Assembly: GCA_002730035.1 (NCBI GenBank)
Contig: PBYU01000058.1
Coordinates: 5,139-42,776 of the forward strand
Reading direction: 5' to 3'
Origin: Gammaproteobacteria bacterium
GTDB lineage: Bacteria; Pseudomonadota; Gammaproteobacteria; Pseudomonadales; Pseudohongiellaceae
DNA length: 37,638 nt
Positions 9,410 to 18,159 of the stretch are shown in pieces (positions within the stretch are counted from its first letter, which is position 1; each line of letters starts with the position of its first letter). The position numbers and the translations under genes are program-made. The notes under the pieces were generated by a model. That model did no database searches and was not told the origin of the DNA. It was given only the letters and a program-made list of their open reading frames with translations.

Positions 9410-10216
9410 TTAGCAATGCACCACCTTATCGTCGAGGCCAAAAAGTCGCATGGCATTTTCCGTGGTTTGGCTGGCCAGGATCTGTGCGTCCTCATGCCGG
9501 TGTCTGGCGACTGTGTTCAGGACTTCAACGAGATGCTTTGGCTCATTGCGCCGGGAGCGTGGCTTGGGCTGCAGGGACCTGGGCAGCAGATAGGGCGCAT
9601 CAGTTTCGATCAACAAGCGGTCGGCAGGGATTTTCGACACCAGTGACTGTAGAAGCTCTCCGCGCCGTTCGTCACAGATCCAACCGGTAATCCCGATGTG
9701 CATGTCCAATTCAAGGTAATCCATCAGTGCGGCTTCACAATCCGTGAAACAATGTATCACTCCGCCGCTTAACCGAGGCCGGTAGCGCCTCAATAAGTCA
9801 TGCAATGCCTCATGAGCGTCACGTTGATGCAAAAAGACGGGTTTCTGCAGTTCCACCGCTAACTCCAGATGGCGTTCAAATAGGGCGAACTGTCGATCAG
9901 GCGGGGAGTAATTGCGATTGAAATCCAGGCCGGTTTCGCCAATCGCCACCACCTGCGCCTGGCCGGCCAGTTCTATGGCGGCGGACATATGGGCTGTACT
10001 AACACTCTGGGCTATGTGGGGGTGAAATCCCACGGTGCTGCTGAACAAGTCAGGGCGATTCTCGGATAGGGTCAGGGCAGCTTTGCTGGTGGGCAGATCG
10101 GTCCCTGTCAGGATGATATGCGCAAGGCCTGCAGCAATGGCATCCCCAACAACCCGATCGAAGTCAGGCTCGAAGCTTTTATGAGTTAAGTTGGCGCCAA
10201 TATCGACCAGTTTCAT
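9410..10216 (-). CDS. tatD: TatD family metal-dependent hydrolase/DNase
   Basis: The 268-residue protein matches TatD in length and motif order: DIGANLTH at the N-terminus, TVGFHPH (61-67), GETGLDFNRNYSP with metal ligand Glu94, FLHQRDAHE, IHCFTD and IETDAPYL near the C-terminus. TatD enzymes are TIM-barrel metallo-hydrolases with 3'-5' DNA/RNA exonuclease activity, linked to DNA repair and quality control. As in TatD itself (rather than YcfH/YjjV), the first-strand HxH metal motif is absent and replaced by NLTH. The gene stands alone between the glutaredoxin gene and ilvE. It is cytoplasmic, with no export signal. Confidence 0.9.
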   Translation of the reverse strand: MKLVDIGANLTHKSFEPDFDRVVGDAIAAGLAHIILTGTDLPTSKAALTLSENRPDLFSSTVGFHPHIAQSVSTAHMSAAIELAGQAQVVAIGETGLDFNRNYSPPDRQFALFERHLELAVELQKPVFLHQRDAHEALHDLLRRYRPRLSGGVIHCFTDCEAALMDYLELDMHIGITGWICDERRGELLQSLVSKIPADRLLIETDAPYLLPRSLQPKPRSRRNEPKHLVEVLNTVARHRHEDAQILASQTTENAMRLFGLDDKVVHC

Positions 10217-10346
10217 CTATAAAATCCAGCTATGAGTGGCGCTGAGAGTCTATATGAAGCTTAAGCGCGGAACCAGTTTTGCCGAGAGCGCCCGGTCTGC
10301 CTGGCTATTGGGCGGTTTATGCCGGATAATACGGCTCTAGTTTAGA

Positions 10347-11411
10347 ATGGGCCGGGAATTGAACTTGGACGCAAAAGTCATCAAAAAAGACCTGAATTGG
10401 GCGGAACTTGGATTTCAGTATCATAGGACTGATTTCAGGTTCTCTGCGTCTTATGAGAATGGTCAGTGGAGCGATGGTGAATTAATAAGTGAAGAAAGTA
10501 TTGCAATTCACGAGGGCGCACCTTCGCTGCATTATGCGCAACAGTGTTTCGAAGGTCTGAAGGCTCAGGCAGCGGAGGATGGGCGCATCCTGTTATTTCG
10601 CCCTGATCTCAACAGCGAACGCATGAATCATGCGGCAGGCCGGCTGCTGATGCCAGACGTTCCTGGCAAGCTGTTTCTCCGGGCAGTGGAGGAGACTGTG
10701 CGGGCCAACTATGCCTGGATTCCTCCCTATGGGTCAGGTGCTTCTTTATATATACGGCCCATGCTGATCGGTGTGGGCGAAAACCTGGGATTGAAGCCGG
10801 CACAGCAATTCGAGTTCCGCGTGTTCGTATCACCGGTAGGACCCTACTATAAAGCAGCAGGACTTGCGGTTATCAGCCTGGCTGTCTCAGCGATGGACAG
10901 GGCGGCACCCAACGGGACTGGGAGCTTCAAAGTTGGTGCCAATTATGCGGGTGGCCTGCTTGCCACTCGCGAAGCCCAGCAGTTGGGAGCCAGCGAGGCG
11001 CTGTATCTGGACTCGGCCGAAGGGCGGTACATCGATGAAGCCGGGTCGGCAAACATCGTCATCGCCATGAAAGATGGCAAATTAATTACCCCGGCCTCAC
11101 GCGCGATCCTACCTAGCATCACACGTCGTTCTCTGATGCAGATCGCAGAGCATACACTGGGCATGCAGACCGAAGAGCGCCCGATTGAGCTTCACCGGGA
11201 GTTCGCAGACTTCGAAGAAATGGGTGCCTGTGGAACGGCAGCAGTGCTGTCTCCTGTTGGGAAAATCTGGTTCGACGATGCGTGGCATACTATCTACCAG
11301 GACGGGCAATCCGTTGGGCCAATCATGCAGCAACTGTATGATTCTCTGATGGGTATTCAGAAAGGCGAGCTAAGCGATCAGTTTGGCTGGCTGCACGAAG
11401 TCACTGTCTAA
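10347..11411 (+). CDS. ilvE: Branched-chain amino acid aminotransferase
   Basis: This 354-residue fold-type IV PLP enzyme transfers the amino group between glutamate and the 2-oxo acids of leucine, isoleucine and valine. Visible signatures are YAQQCFEGLKA (63-73), the PLP lysine region FKVGANYAGG (Lys195), and the class-IV motif from EALYLDS through YIDEAGSANI. Length and motifs fit the longer, eukaryote-like BCAT group also common in Gammaproteobacteria, rather than the ~309-residue E. coli form. No clear SD precedes the ATG. A GATAAT hexamer ends only 16 bases upstream, so the leader could be very short, though no good -35 accompanies it. In-frame TTG codons at residues 5 and 7 are alternative starts. 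The gene is monocistronic, with a terminator candidate behind it. Confidence 0.92.
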   Translation: MGRELNLDAKVIKKDLNWAELGFQYHRTDFRFSASYENGQWSDGELISEESIAIHEGAPSLHYAQQCFEGLKAQAAEDGRILLFRPDLNSERMNHAAGRLLMPDVPGKLFLRAVEETVRANYAWIPPYGSGASLYIRPMLIGVGENLGLKPAQQFEFRVFVSPVGPYYKAAGLAVISLAVSAMDRAAPNGTGSFKVGANYAGGLLATREAQQLGASEALYLDSAEGRYIDEAGSANIVIAMKDGKLITPASRAILPSITRRSLMQIAEHTLGMQTEERPIELHREFADFEEMGACGTAAVLSPVGKIWFDDAWHTIYQDGQSVGPIMQQLYDSLMGIQKGELSDQFGWLHEVTV

Positions 11412-11432
11412 CCTTCCATGCAAAACGTAATT

Positions 11433-11466
11433 AGTGCCAGGTGGCACTGATTGTGGTTTTCATTTT
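11433..11466 (+). terminator. Probable Rho-independent terminator after ilvE
   Basis: A perfect 6-base stem AGTGCC/GGCACT (11433-11438, 11443-11448) with a 4-base loop, extendable by a GU and a UA pair, is followed by a T-rich but interrupted tract (TTGTGGTTTTCATTTTT). The stem is short, so it is moderate as a terminator. The position 21 bases after the ilvE stop is right. Confidence 0.5.
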
Positions 11467-11677
11467 TAATCCTCAAAATGAAACACTGTTAAGCCGAGCA
11501 GCGATGATTTATTGCAGAGTTCGCCCCAAAAAGCGGACCGGCTGATGCCACTTCGAATAGTTCACGGATACAAATCCCCCGGGTTGATGTGGCCATTAAC
11601 AGGCCTGTGCGCTCATTGCAGCGGGCCATGAGTCGCCTTGATTGTGAGAGCTGAAGCATATTTTTTTAACAGAAAAC
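11467..11677. other. Intergenic stretch between ilvE terminator and topA promoter
   Basis: About 210 bases hold no open frame with coding character on either strand and no further convincing hairpin. It is probably upstream promoter/spacer DNA of topA. Confidence 0.5.
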
Positions 11678-11706
11678 TTGACCAACTGGCAACTTGCCCT
11701 TATATA
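11678..11706 (+). promoter_or_regulatory. topA promoter (sigma70-type)
   Basis: TTGACC (11678-11683) and TATATA (11701-11706) are separated by exactly 17 bases, with five of six and four of six consensus matches. The predicted start of transcription near 11713 gives a leader of roughly 48 bases before the topA ATG. This is the best promoter match seen on the plus strand of the window. In E. coli topA is supercoiling-sensitive; nothing here tests that. Confidence 0.6.
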
Positions 11707-11760
11707 TGTGCGCTGCTTGGGTAGCCATAATTCAGATAACAGGACTAAAAAGTACCGCAA

Positions 11761-14442
11761 ATGCCTAAATCACTGGTAATAGTTGAGTCGCCTGCCAAGG
11801 AAAGAACTATCAGCAAATACCTCGGACCGGAGTTCGTTGTAAAGTCCAGCGTGGGTCACATTCGTGACCTGCCCACCAGTGGTAGTGGCAAAGCTATTGA
11901 TACCAAGGCGCGTGCTGCTGCCGCTGCGATCACTCGCAAGATGGCTCCAAAAGAGAAGGCGATCTATAAGAAAAAGAAAGCCAAGCAACAGCTTGTGACT
12001 CGAATGGGAATCGATCCCGAGCAGGATTGGAAGGCCAACTACCAGATTCTCCCGGGCAAGGAGAAGGTCGTAGCCGAACTCAAGAAGCTGGCCAGGGACG
12101 CCGAGAATATTTACCTGGCGACAGACCTCGACAGAGAGGGTGAGGCCATTGCCTGGCACCTGAAGGAATCCATCGGCGGCGACCCAGATCGTTATAAACG
12201 AGTAGTCTTCAATGAGATTACCAAGCGGGCAATTACCGACGCCTTCTCCGAACCCGGTGATCTCGATATGCGGTATGTAGAGGCACAACAGGCGCGCCGC
12301 TTTCTCGACCGGGTCGTTGGCTTCATGGTATCGCCCCTGCTGTGGGCAAAGGTCGCGAGGGGCTTATCTGCCGGTCGCGTGCAATCTGTCGCAGTGCGCC
12401 TGGTTGTAGAGAGAGAGCGTGAGATTCGCGCTTTTATTCCGGAGGAGTACTGGGAAGTCTTCGCCAGCCTGGAAAATAGTCACAACAGCCAACTGCGCTG
12501 CCAGGTCGTCAGGGAGAGTGACAAAAAATTTCGCCCCAACAGCAAGGCACAAACAGACACCGCCCTGGCAGTCCTCGAAGCGGCAGAGTTTGAGGTACAG
12601 GAGCGGAATGACCGCCCGACATCTTCTAAGCCGAAACCTCCGCTGATTACCTCTACACTGCAACAGACGGCAAGCACCCGGCTGGGATTTGGCGTCAAAA
12701 AGACCATGATGATGGCACAGCGGCTCTATGAGGCTGGTTACATTACTTACATGCGTACTGATTCTACCCATCTGAGTGATAACTCCACTGCCCTGTGTAG
12801 AGACTTTATCGGCAACAGCTTCGGAGCCGATTATGTGCCAGAGCAAGCACTTCGTTATAGCTCTAAAGAAGGCGCCCAGGAGGCTCACGAAGCGATACGA
12901 CCCAGCGACGTGCGTATTGAGGCTTCACAGTTGCAAGGTATGGAACACGACGCAGTGCGACTCTATACGCTGATCTGGCAGTTTTTCGTGGCTTGCCAGA
13001 TGCCGCCCGCCAAATACCTCAGCAGTAGCATACAGGTGCGGGCAGACCGATTTGAGCTACGAATCAAGGGTCGGATCATGCAGTTTGATGGCTACCTGAG
13101 AGTGATGCCTTCCAAGGAAGAAGATGTCGTGCTGCCCGATGTAAACGTCGGCGAAATTTTGCAGCTGAAGCAACTGGAACCCTTTCAAAACTTCACCAAA
13201 CCGCCGGCGCGATTCACCGAGGCAAGCCTGGTGAAGGAACTCGAAAAGAAAGACATCGGGCGACCGTCAACCTATGTCTCTATCATTTCCACGATTCAGG
13301 ACCGGGGCTATGTAAGGGTCGAAAGCAAACGATTCTATGCACTGAAGATGGGCGATATTGTGGCGGAGCGTCTGCAGGAAAGCTTCAGCGATCTGATGGA
13401 CTATGATTTCACCGCCAAGATGGAAGACTCGCTGGACGAGGTAGCCACAGGGGGAACCAATTGGAAGGATTTGCTCGATGAATTCTACGCCGGTTTTACG
13501 AGTCAGCTTGCCAGGGCTGAGGCCGAAGACGAAGACGGGGGGATGCGAACCAACGATCCAACCGACACGGATGTTGAATGTCCGCAATGTGGTCGGTTCA
13601 TGCAAATCAGAACTGCATCCACCGGTGTGTTTCTGGGTTGTTCAGGGTATTCACTGCCAGCGAAGGAGCGCTGTAAGAGTACGCTCAATCTAACCCCTGG
13701 CGAAGAGGCTATTCGAACTGACAACGCCGAAGAAGCGGAGACTCAGGAAAACATTCAGCTGCGCAACAAACACCGCTGCAGCCGGTGCAATACCGCAATG
13801 GATGCCTACCTGATCGATGAGAAACGCAAATTGCATGTCTGTGGCAACAATCCGGATTGCCCGGGTTATGAAGTGGAACCTGGCGAATTCAAGATCCGTG
13901 GTTACGACGGTCCTGTAATCGAATGCGACAAGTGTGGCGCCGACATGCAATTGAAAACCGGCCGCTTTGGAAAGTACTTCGGTTGCAGCAGCGCAGACTG
14001 CAAGAATACGCGCAAATTGCTGCGTAGTGGGGAGGCAGCACCGCCGAAGATGGACCCCGTCTCCATGCCGGAATTAACTTGCGAAACGGTTGAAGATCAC
14101 TACGTGTTAAGAGATGGGGCTTCCGGCATGTTTCTCGCCGCCAGCAAATTTCCACGCAATCGTGAGACCCGTGCTCCACTGGTGGAAGAGTTGTTGCCTC
14201 ATAAGCAAGAAATAGACCCCACGTACGCTTATTTGTTCGATGCGCCGAGCGAAGATGACAAGGGCAACAAGACCCTGATTCGATATAGCCGTAAGACTAA
14301 AGAGCAATATGTGCAGAGTGAGATAAACAAGAAGGCTACCGGCTGGAAAGCATTCTACAAGGGCGGAAAATGGGTCGTCACCAAACCCGAAAAGAAGACT
14401 GTCAAAAAATCGGCGAAGGCGAAGAAGTCCGCTAAGAAATAG
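11761..14442 (+). CDS. topA: DNA topoisomerase I (type IA)
   Basis: The 893-residue enzyme relaxes negative supercoils by single-strand passage. The N-terminus [20 protein letters not shown] starts the Toprim domain, whose [11 protein letters not shown] metal motif begins at Asp122. The active-site tyrosine lies in YITYMRTDS at about Tyr330. Three C-terminal four-cysteine zinc ribbons are visible (starting CPQC, CSRC and CDKC), followed by a TopA C-terminal domain and a lysine-rich tail of alternating [12 protein letters not shown] type that probably contacts DNA or RNA polymerase. Length is close to E. coli TopA (865). It has its own promoter and is convergent with lexA, 39 bases apart. Confidence 0.97.
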   Translation: MPKSLVIVESPAKERTISKYLGPEFVVKSSVGHIRDLPTSGSGKAIDTKARAAAAAITRKMAPKEKAIYKKKKAKQQLVTRMGIDPEQDWKANYQILPGKEKVVAELKKLARDAENIYLATDLDREGEAIAWHLKESIGGDPDRYKRVVFNEITKRAITDAFSEPGDLDMRYVEAQQARRFLDRVVGFMVSPLLWAKVARGLSAGRVQSVAVRLVVEREREIRAFIPEEYWEVFASLENSHNSQLRCQVVRESDKKFRPNSKAQTDTALAVLEAAEFEVQERNDRPTSSKPKPPLITSTLQQTASTRLGFGVKKTMMMAQRLYEAGYITYMRTDSTHLSDNSTALCRDFIGNSFGADYVPEQALRYSSKEGAQEAHEAIRPSDVRIEASQLQGMEHDAVRLYTLIWQFFVACQMPPAKYLSSSIQVRADRFELRIKGRIMQFDGYLRVMPSKEEDVVLPDVNVGEILQLKQLEPFQNFTKPPARFTEASLVKELEKKDIGRPSTYVSIISTIQDRGYVRVESKRFYALKMGDIVAERLQESFSDLMDYDFTAKMEDSLDEVATGGTNWKDLLDEFYAGFTSQLARAEAEDEDGGMRTNDPTDTDVECPQCGRFMQIRTASTGVFLGCSGYSLPAKERCKSTLNLTPGEEAIRTDNAEEAETQENIQLRNKHRCSRCNTAMDAYLIDEKRKLHVCGNNPDCPGYEVEPGEFKIRGYDGPVIECDKCGADMQLKTGRFGKYFGCSSADCKNTRKLLRSGEAAPPKMDPVSMPELTCETVEDHYVLRDGASGMFLAASKFPRNRETRAPLVEELLPHKQEIDPTYAYLFDAPSEDDKGNKTLIRYSRKTKEQYVQSEINKKATGWKAFYKGGKWVVTKPEKKTVKKSAKAKKSAKK

Positions 14443-14458
14443 CCCAGTGCTCGAGCAG

Positions 14459-14479
14459 GATCAGGTGCCCGGGCTGATC
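14459..14479. other. Small hairpin between convergent topA and lexA
   Basis: GATCAG and CTGATC pair perfectly around a 9-base GC-rich loop, between the two convergent stop codons. Neither side has a T-run, so it is at best a weak or Rho-assisted end signal. Confidence 0.2.
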
Positions 14480-14481
14480 GC

Positions 14482-15090
14482 TTAAACGTTCCTGCGAATT
14501 ATGCCGACACTGATTCCTTCGATTGCAAAATCGTTGCTACGCAGATCAACCTCGATCGGTGCATAGTCCGAGTTTTCGGCGATCAGATTCACACGGTATT
14601 TACTCCTACTGGTTTGCAGGCGTTTCACCGTAACTTCATCATCAATCCTGGCTACCACGATATCACCGTTATTGGCATGCCCGGTTTTGTGAACCGCCAG
14701 TAGATCATCTTCATAGATACCGATGTCTATCATGCTGGTGCCTTTCACGGTCAGCAGATAATCCGCTCTTGGAGAAAACAAGTCCGGCGGGATATCGCAA
14801 TAATCAGCGATGGATTCCTCTGCTAGGATCGGGCTGCCTGCGGCAACCTGTCCGATGATAGGCAAGCCCAATTGCTCGTTGATGGGTAGTTTGATGCCGC
14901 GGGAGGTTCCGGGAAGCATTTCGATGGCCCCCTTACGAGCCAGCGCGCGCAGGTGTTCTTCTGCGGCATTCGGCGACCTGTAGCCCATATGCTGGGCTAT
15001 CTCCGAGCGGGTCGGTGGAAAACCGGTGTCATGCATATAGTCTTTGATGTAGCCGAGAATCTCTTCCTGCCGGCTGGTCAGCTTGTGCAT
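14482..15090 (-). CDS. lexA: LexA repressor, SOS regulator
   Basis: The protein is 202 residues, the same as E. coli LexA, when started at the ATG at 15090 ([12 protein letters not shown]). The N-terminal winged helix-turn-helix is followed by the self-cleavage site Ala84-Gly85 (QVAAGSP), the nucleophile Ser119 (KGTSM) and the general base Lys156 (VTVKRL), all at the E. coli positions. LexA represses DNA-damage genes until RecA filaments trigger self-cleavage. The frame is open upstream to 15216, but that extension runs through the SOS box and promoter and is not real. An SD-like GAGG precedes 15090. Small oddity: KGTSM replaces the common KGMSM around the nucleophile. No sulA-like gene lies next to it, unlike in Pseudomonas. 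Confidence 0.97.
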   Translation of the reverse strand: MHKLTSRQEEILGYIKDYMHDTGFPPTRSEIAQHMGYRSPNAAEEHLRALARKGAIEMLPGTSRGIKLPINEQLGLPIIGQVAAGSPILAEESIADYCDIPPDLFSPRADYLLTVKGTSMIDIGIYEDDLLAVHKTGHANNGDIVVARIDDEVTVKRLQTSRSKYRVNLIAENSDYAPIEVDLRSNDFAIEGISVGIIRRNV

Positions 15091-15115
15091 AATGACGCCC
15101 TCAGTAAAACAACAA

Positions 15116-15131
15116 CTGTAATTATATACAG
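15116..15131 (-). promoter_or_regulatory. SOS box (LexA operator) of lexA
   Basis: CTGT-N8-ACAG with an AT-only centre matches the gammaproteobacterial LexA operator fully. The arms extend to AACTGTA/TACAGTT (15114-15133). It lies 25 bases upstream of the lexA ATG and contains the promoter's -10 hexamer, so bound LexA would block its own transcription. Confidence 0.92.
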
Positions 15132-15148
15132 TTATCTGTCGATCACAA
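15121..15148 (-). promoter_or_regulatory. lexA promoter overlapping the SOS box
   Basis: On the minus strand TTGTGA (15143-15148) and a perfect TATAAT (15121-15126) are 16 bases apart. The -10 lies wholly within the LexA box, giving direct autorepression. RNA would start near 15114. Confidence 0.65.
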
Positions 15149-15288
15149 GATTTCTTTAGGCATCGATGTTGGCTTCTCTGCAGGACTAATCGAGTGTCGT
15201 GGCACGCGCGTAGCATGCTGTCACATCCCTACAAAAGGCGTCGCAGGGGATACGCATCGCGAGGAGAGGGTCCTTAGCTGAATGGGGC

Positions 15289-15615
15289 TTACAGGATTTG
15301 GAAGTCATCGCCGAGATCCATCAGCTCGGGTTCGATATCAGAAAGCGCACCTGAGAAGTTCTCCGGTACCAGGGTTTGATCGGAATAGGCCTGATCTTCG
15401 GTATTGAGTTCGTAAGGGCTACGCCAGTCTTCAGGAGCTTCGGCGGTTGTGAGATACAATTGTTTCCAACTGGAAGCATCGTATTCTCCAACCTCTCCAT
15501 CGATCAGCTGGTACTCGATTGTGCCACCGGCTTCGTCTATTGCTACGACTTCAAACAGGCTGCCATTGGCCATATCCTGGTACCAGGCAGCAACTTCAGG
15601 CATGAGATTATTCAT
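15289..15615 (-). CDS. Small acidic protein, probably DUF6763 family
   Basis: The 108-residue protein begins with a WY-containing stretch (VAAWYQDMANGSLFEVVAID) and continues with GTIEYQLIDGEVGEYDASSW and EAPEDWRSPYEL. The pattern suggests a small beta-rich domain followed by a strongly acidic, probably disordered tail rich in Asp and Glu. I recall this pattern from a small uncharacterised gammaproteobacterial family (DUF6763), but cannot confirm it here. No signal peptide, membrane helix or catalytic motif is visible. It stands alone, upstream of lexA on the same strand. Its start ATG at 15615 is followed by an in-frame Met at residue 5 (15603), so the start may be four codons later. Function unknown. 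Confidence 0.75.
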   Translation of the reverse strand: MNNLMPEVAAWYQDMANGSLFEVVAIDEAGGTIEYQLIDGEVGEYDASSWKQLYLTTAEAPEDWRSPYELNTEDQAYSDQTLVPENFSGALSDIEPELMDLGDDFQIL

Positions 15616-16000
15616 TGCCGTCTCTCCAGTCTATCTCCTGAACAAGAAGAATAACGCTACTTCAACTCTCCCGATTCACCCCATTTTATTGCTCGATTGA
15701 AGAGCCACTATAGATACTTTTAAAGGCAAAAAGAAAGCTATTTTTACATAAAAATTGTGACAAGCTTAGCTATTGAATTAACAAGAAAAGCTAACTGTTT
15801 GACACTTCTGAATATCTGCGCTCTTGTTCCAAATACCCAGCTGATGACTACGAACGCCCAATTGGACCTGTTAAAAATCTACCTCTTGACTCAGCGAAAC
15901 ACCCCAAGCCAATCTCACGCTGTATAAAACCACCTTGCTGGCTTAAAATTACAGTTTCCCGATGTGGGAAAATCCATGGAAGCGACGATCTGAAATTGCA
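15616..16000. other. AT-rich intergenic region between DUF6763-like gene and nagZ
   Basis: This is a divergent promoter region with no credible gene. The part at about 15700-15800 is clearly richer in A and T than its neighbours and contains three scattered copies of the pentamer AGCTA. A perfect TTGACA (15799-15804) points toward nagZ but has no acceptable -10 at the right distance. A TATAAA near 15925 lacks a -35. I see no hairpin with a T-run. Confidence 0.4.
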
Positions 16001-17035
16001 ATGAGAGAACCTGCTCAAGCCCTCGGTGTTTTAATGCTGGACCTAGAAGGTACTACTCTGAGTGCATCCGAATATGAGCTTCTACAGAGACCGACCGTAG
16101 GCGGTCTGATTCTATTCAGCCGGAACTACTCCGGGCCGACACAGTTACAAGAACTTATCGCAGCGGTACGGGCATGCAACAGCGACCTTTTGATAGCAGT
16201 CGATCAGGAAGGTGGCAGGGTGCAACGCTTCAGAGATGGGTTCCTGGAACTTCCGGCACTTCACAAAATAGGAGCCCGCTACGCAGATGACCCGGCCCAG
16301 GCTAGAGAGCTGGCGAGGCAATGCGCCTGGGCCATGGCGGCCGAGGTTCTTCATTGCGGAATAGACATCAGCTTCGCACCTGTACTCGACCTTTATAGTG
16401 CTGACAGTCCTGTCATAAAGGAACGTGCTTTCTCAGATGATGTCAGTCAAGTGACAGAACTTGCTAGCAGTTATATAAAAGGCATGAACGAGGCAGGCAT
16501 GGCTGCCACCGGCAAGCATTACCCCGGGCACGGATTTGTGGCTGTGGATTCCCATAAAGAGTTACCGGTTGACGAACGCAGCGCAGAAGAAATTCTAAGC
16601 AGGGATTACCAGGTATTTGCCAACTGCATTAAGCTGGTGGCCGCCATCATGCCGGCCCATGTCAGGTATCCGGCGGTCGATTCCCTGTCGGCCGGGTTTT
16701 CGAAACGCTGGATTCAGCACTATCTTCGCGATCGTTTACAATTTGATGGTGTCATATTCAGCGATGACCTGTCGATGGCTGCCGCCCGGGATGCCGGCAC
16801 GGCGCCGCAACGGGCCGAGATGGCACTGGCAGCAGGTTGCGATATGCTGCTGGTTTGTAATGACAGGCAATCGGCACTGTCTGTCGCGGATTGGCTGGAA
16901 CAGAATGAAGTACCCCCAAGCGAGCGGATCGCTAACATGCGGGCGAGTCCAGCCGCGGCAATTGCGGACCTGTATAACGAGGATCGCTGGAAAATAGCGA
17001 GCGCCGCAGCGCGCTCGCTGACAGTAAGTACATGA
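16001..17035 (+). CDS. nagZ: Beta-N-acetylglucosaminidase, peptidoglycan recycling
   Basis: Glycoside hydrolase family 3 enzyme of the NagZ type. It removes N-acetylglucosamine from cytoplasmic anhydro-muropeptides during cell-wall recycling, a step tied to AmpC beta-lactamase induction in many Gammaproteobacteria. Visible motifs are LMLDLEGTTLSA at the start, VDQEGGRVQRF, GKHYPGHG, the flexible-loop DSHKELP with the catalytic histidine, and FSDDLSMAA containing the nucleophilic aspartate near residue 255. Started at 16001 (MREPAQAL) it is 344 residues, close to E. coli NagZ (341). The frame also has an ATG at 15962 that would add 13 residues unlike the family. Neither start has a strong SD. 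The stop overlaps an ATG of the next gene. Confidence 0.93.
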   Translation: MREPAQALGVLMLDLEGTTLSASEYELLQRPTVGGLILFSRNYSGPTQLQELIAAVRACNSDLLIAVDQEGGRVQRFRDGFLELPALHKIGARYADDPAQARELARQCAWAMAAEVLHCGIDISFAPVLDLYSADSPVIKERAFSDDVSQVTELASSYIKGMNEAGMAATGKHYPGHGFVAVDSHKELPVDERSAEEILSRDYQVFANCIKLVAAIMPAHVRYPAVDSLSAGFSKRWIQHYLRDRLQFDGVIFSDDLSMAAARDAGTAPQRAEMALAAGCDMLLVCNDRQSALSVADWLEQNEVPPSERIANMRASPAAAIADLYNEDRWKIASAAARSLTVST

Positions 17036-17046
17036 GGAATATCAAT

Positions 17047-18159
17047 ATGTTTCTGGATAGAGTGAGTGAGTTGGGTTGGGGCGTGGAAGTTTTCGTGGTT
17101 GTCAACGCCACACTGTTAGTCAGGTTCATCGCTATACATGCTTTGAAGGTCGTGGGTCGCCAGTTCGAGAAAACCAGCAATGTCTGGGACGATGCCTTGT
17201 TTGAGGCGGCCAGGGCACCGCTGAGCTGGTTCATCCTCATCATTGGTTTGTTATGGGCGATCGAGATCAGCGGAGGCTATCTGCAGACTGAGCTGTTTTC
17301 CATCGAAAACCTCGATCTGGTCAGACAGCTGACGATCGTCATTCTGATCATGGTATTCCTGGTGAAGTTCATCTCGCTGGGTGAGGCCAGGATCGTGGAA
17401 AAGCTGAAGGCGGATGCCAGCTCGGAACAGACTCGTCTGGATCCAACCACACTGCATGCACTGGCAAAATTGCTGCGGCTGTCGGTAATTATTTCGGCGG
17501 TGCTGGTGGCGCTTCCTACAGTCGGGATCGAGATAACGGCCCTGTTAGCCTTCGGTGGCGTTGGAGGTATTGCGGTTGGTTTTGCTGCTCAGGATTTGTT
17601 GGCCAATTTTTTCGGTGGATTGATGATCTACATGGATCGGCCCTTCGCCATAGGCGACTGGATCAGGTCACCTGATCGTGACATAGAGGGAACAGTAGAG
17701 AGTATCGGTTGGAGATTGACGGTAGTTCGCACCTTCGATAAGCGGCCGCTGTATGTCCCCAATTCATTGTTCAACACGCTGGCTCTGGAAAACCCGTCGC
17801 GGATGAGCAATAGGAGAATCTATGAAACTATTGGTCTTCGTTACGAGGATGCCGACAAGGTGGGACTGATTGTCGAAGATGTGAAGCAGATGCTTAAAGA
17901 CCATGAAGAAATTGATGCGACGCAGACCCTCATAGTCAACTTAAATTATTTCGCGGCGTCCTCGCTGGACTTTTTCGTCTATACGTTTACCAAGACCACC
18001 AACTGGATTCGATTCCATGAGATCAAGCAGGACGTGATGCTGAAGATAATCGGCATTGTCTACTCCCATGGCGCCGACTTCGCCTTTCCGACTACTACCA
18101 TCGACGGTATCGATGCCATGGTAGCGGGTGGGGAGTTCTCGCAGGGGTCTCAGGACTAA
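17047..18159 (+). CDS. Mechanosensitive ion channel, MscS family
   Basis: This inner-membrane channel of about 370 residues has several hydrophobic helices in the first 150 residues and the MscS pore signature starting near residue 169: FGGVGGIAVGFAAQD, followed by FFGGLMIYMDRPFAIGDWI. Behind it come the beta domain (VESIGWRLTVVRTFDKR, YVPNSLF) and the C-terminal alpha/beta cage. Such channels release solutes on hypo-osmotic shock. I start it at 17047 because AGGA lies 8 bases before that ATG. The alternative ATG at 17032 overlaps the nagZ stop (ATGA) but has no SD. It is the middle gene of a compact nagZ-channel-phosphoribosyltransferase unit. Confidence 0.9.
   Translation: MFLDRVSELGWGVEVFVVVNATLLVRFIAIHALKVVGRQFEKTSNVWDDALFEAARAPLSWFILIIGLLWAIEISGGYLQTELFSIENLDLVRQLTIVILIMVFLVKFISLGEARIVEKLKADASSEQTRLDPTTLHALAKLLRLSVIISAVLVALPTVGIEITALLAFGGVGGIAVGFAAQDLLANFFGGLMIYMDRPFAIGDWIRSPDRDIEGTVESIGWRLTVVRTFDKRPLYVPNSLFNTLALENPSRMSNRRIYETIGLRYEDADKVGLIVEDVKQMLKDHEEIDATQTLIVNLNYFAASSLDFFVYTFTKTTNWIRFHEIKQDVMLKIIGIVYSHGADFAFPTTTIDGIDAMVAGGEFSQGSQD

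Noticed and set aside
15091..15216. Upstream extension of lexA to an ATG at 15216
   Set aside because: It would run through the SOS box and the -10/-35, and the protein from 15090 has exactly the E. coli LexA length and residue numbering.
15736..15793. Three AGCTA pentamers in the AT-rich gap before nagZ
   Set aside because: Spacing (32 and 21 bases) and context are irregular; expected by chance in AT-rich DNA.
15799..15827. Perfect TTGACA pointing toward nagZ
   Set aside because: The hexamer 17 bases downstream (TCTTGT) is not a usable -10, and no better one lies at 16-18 bases.
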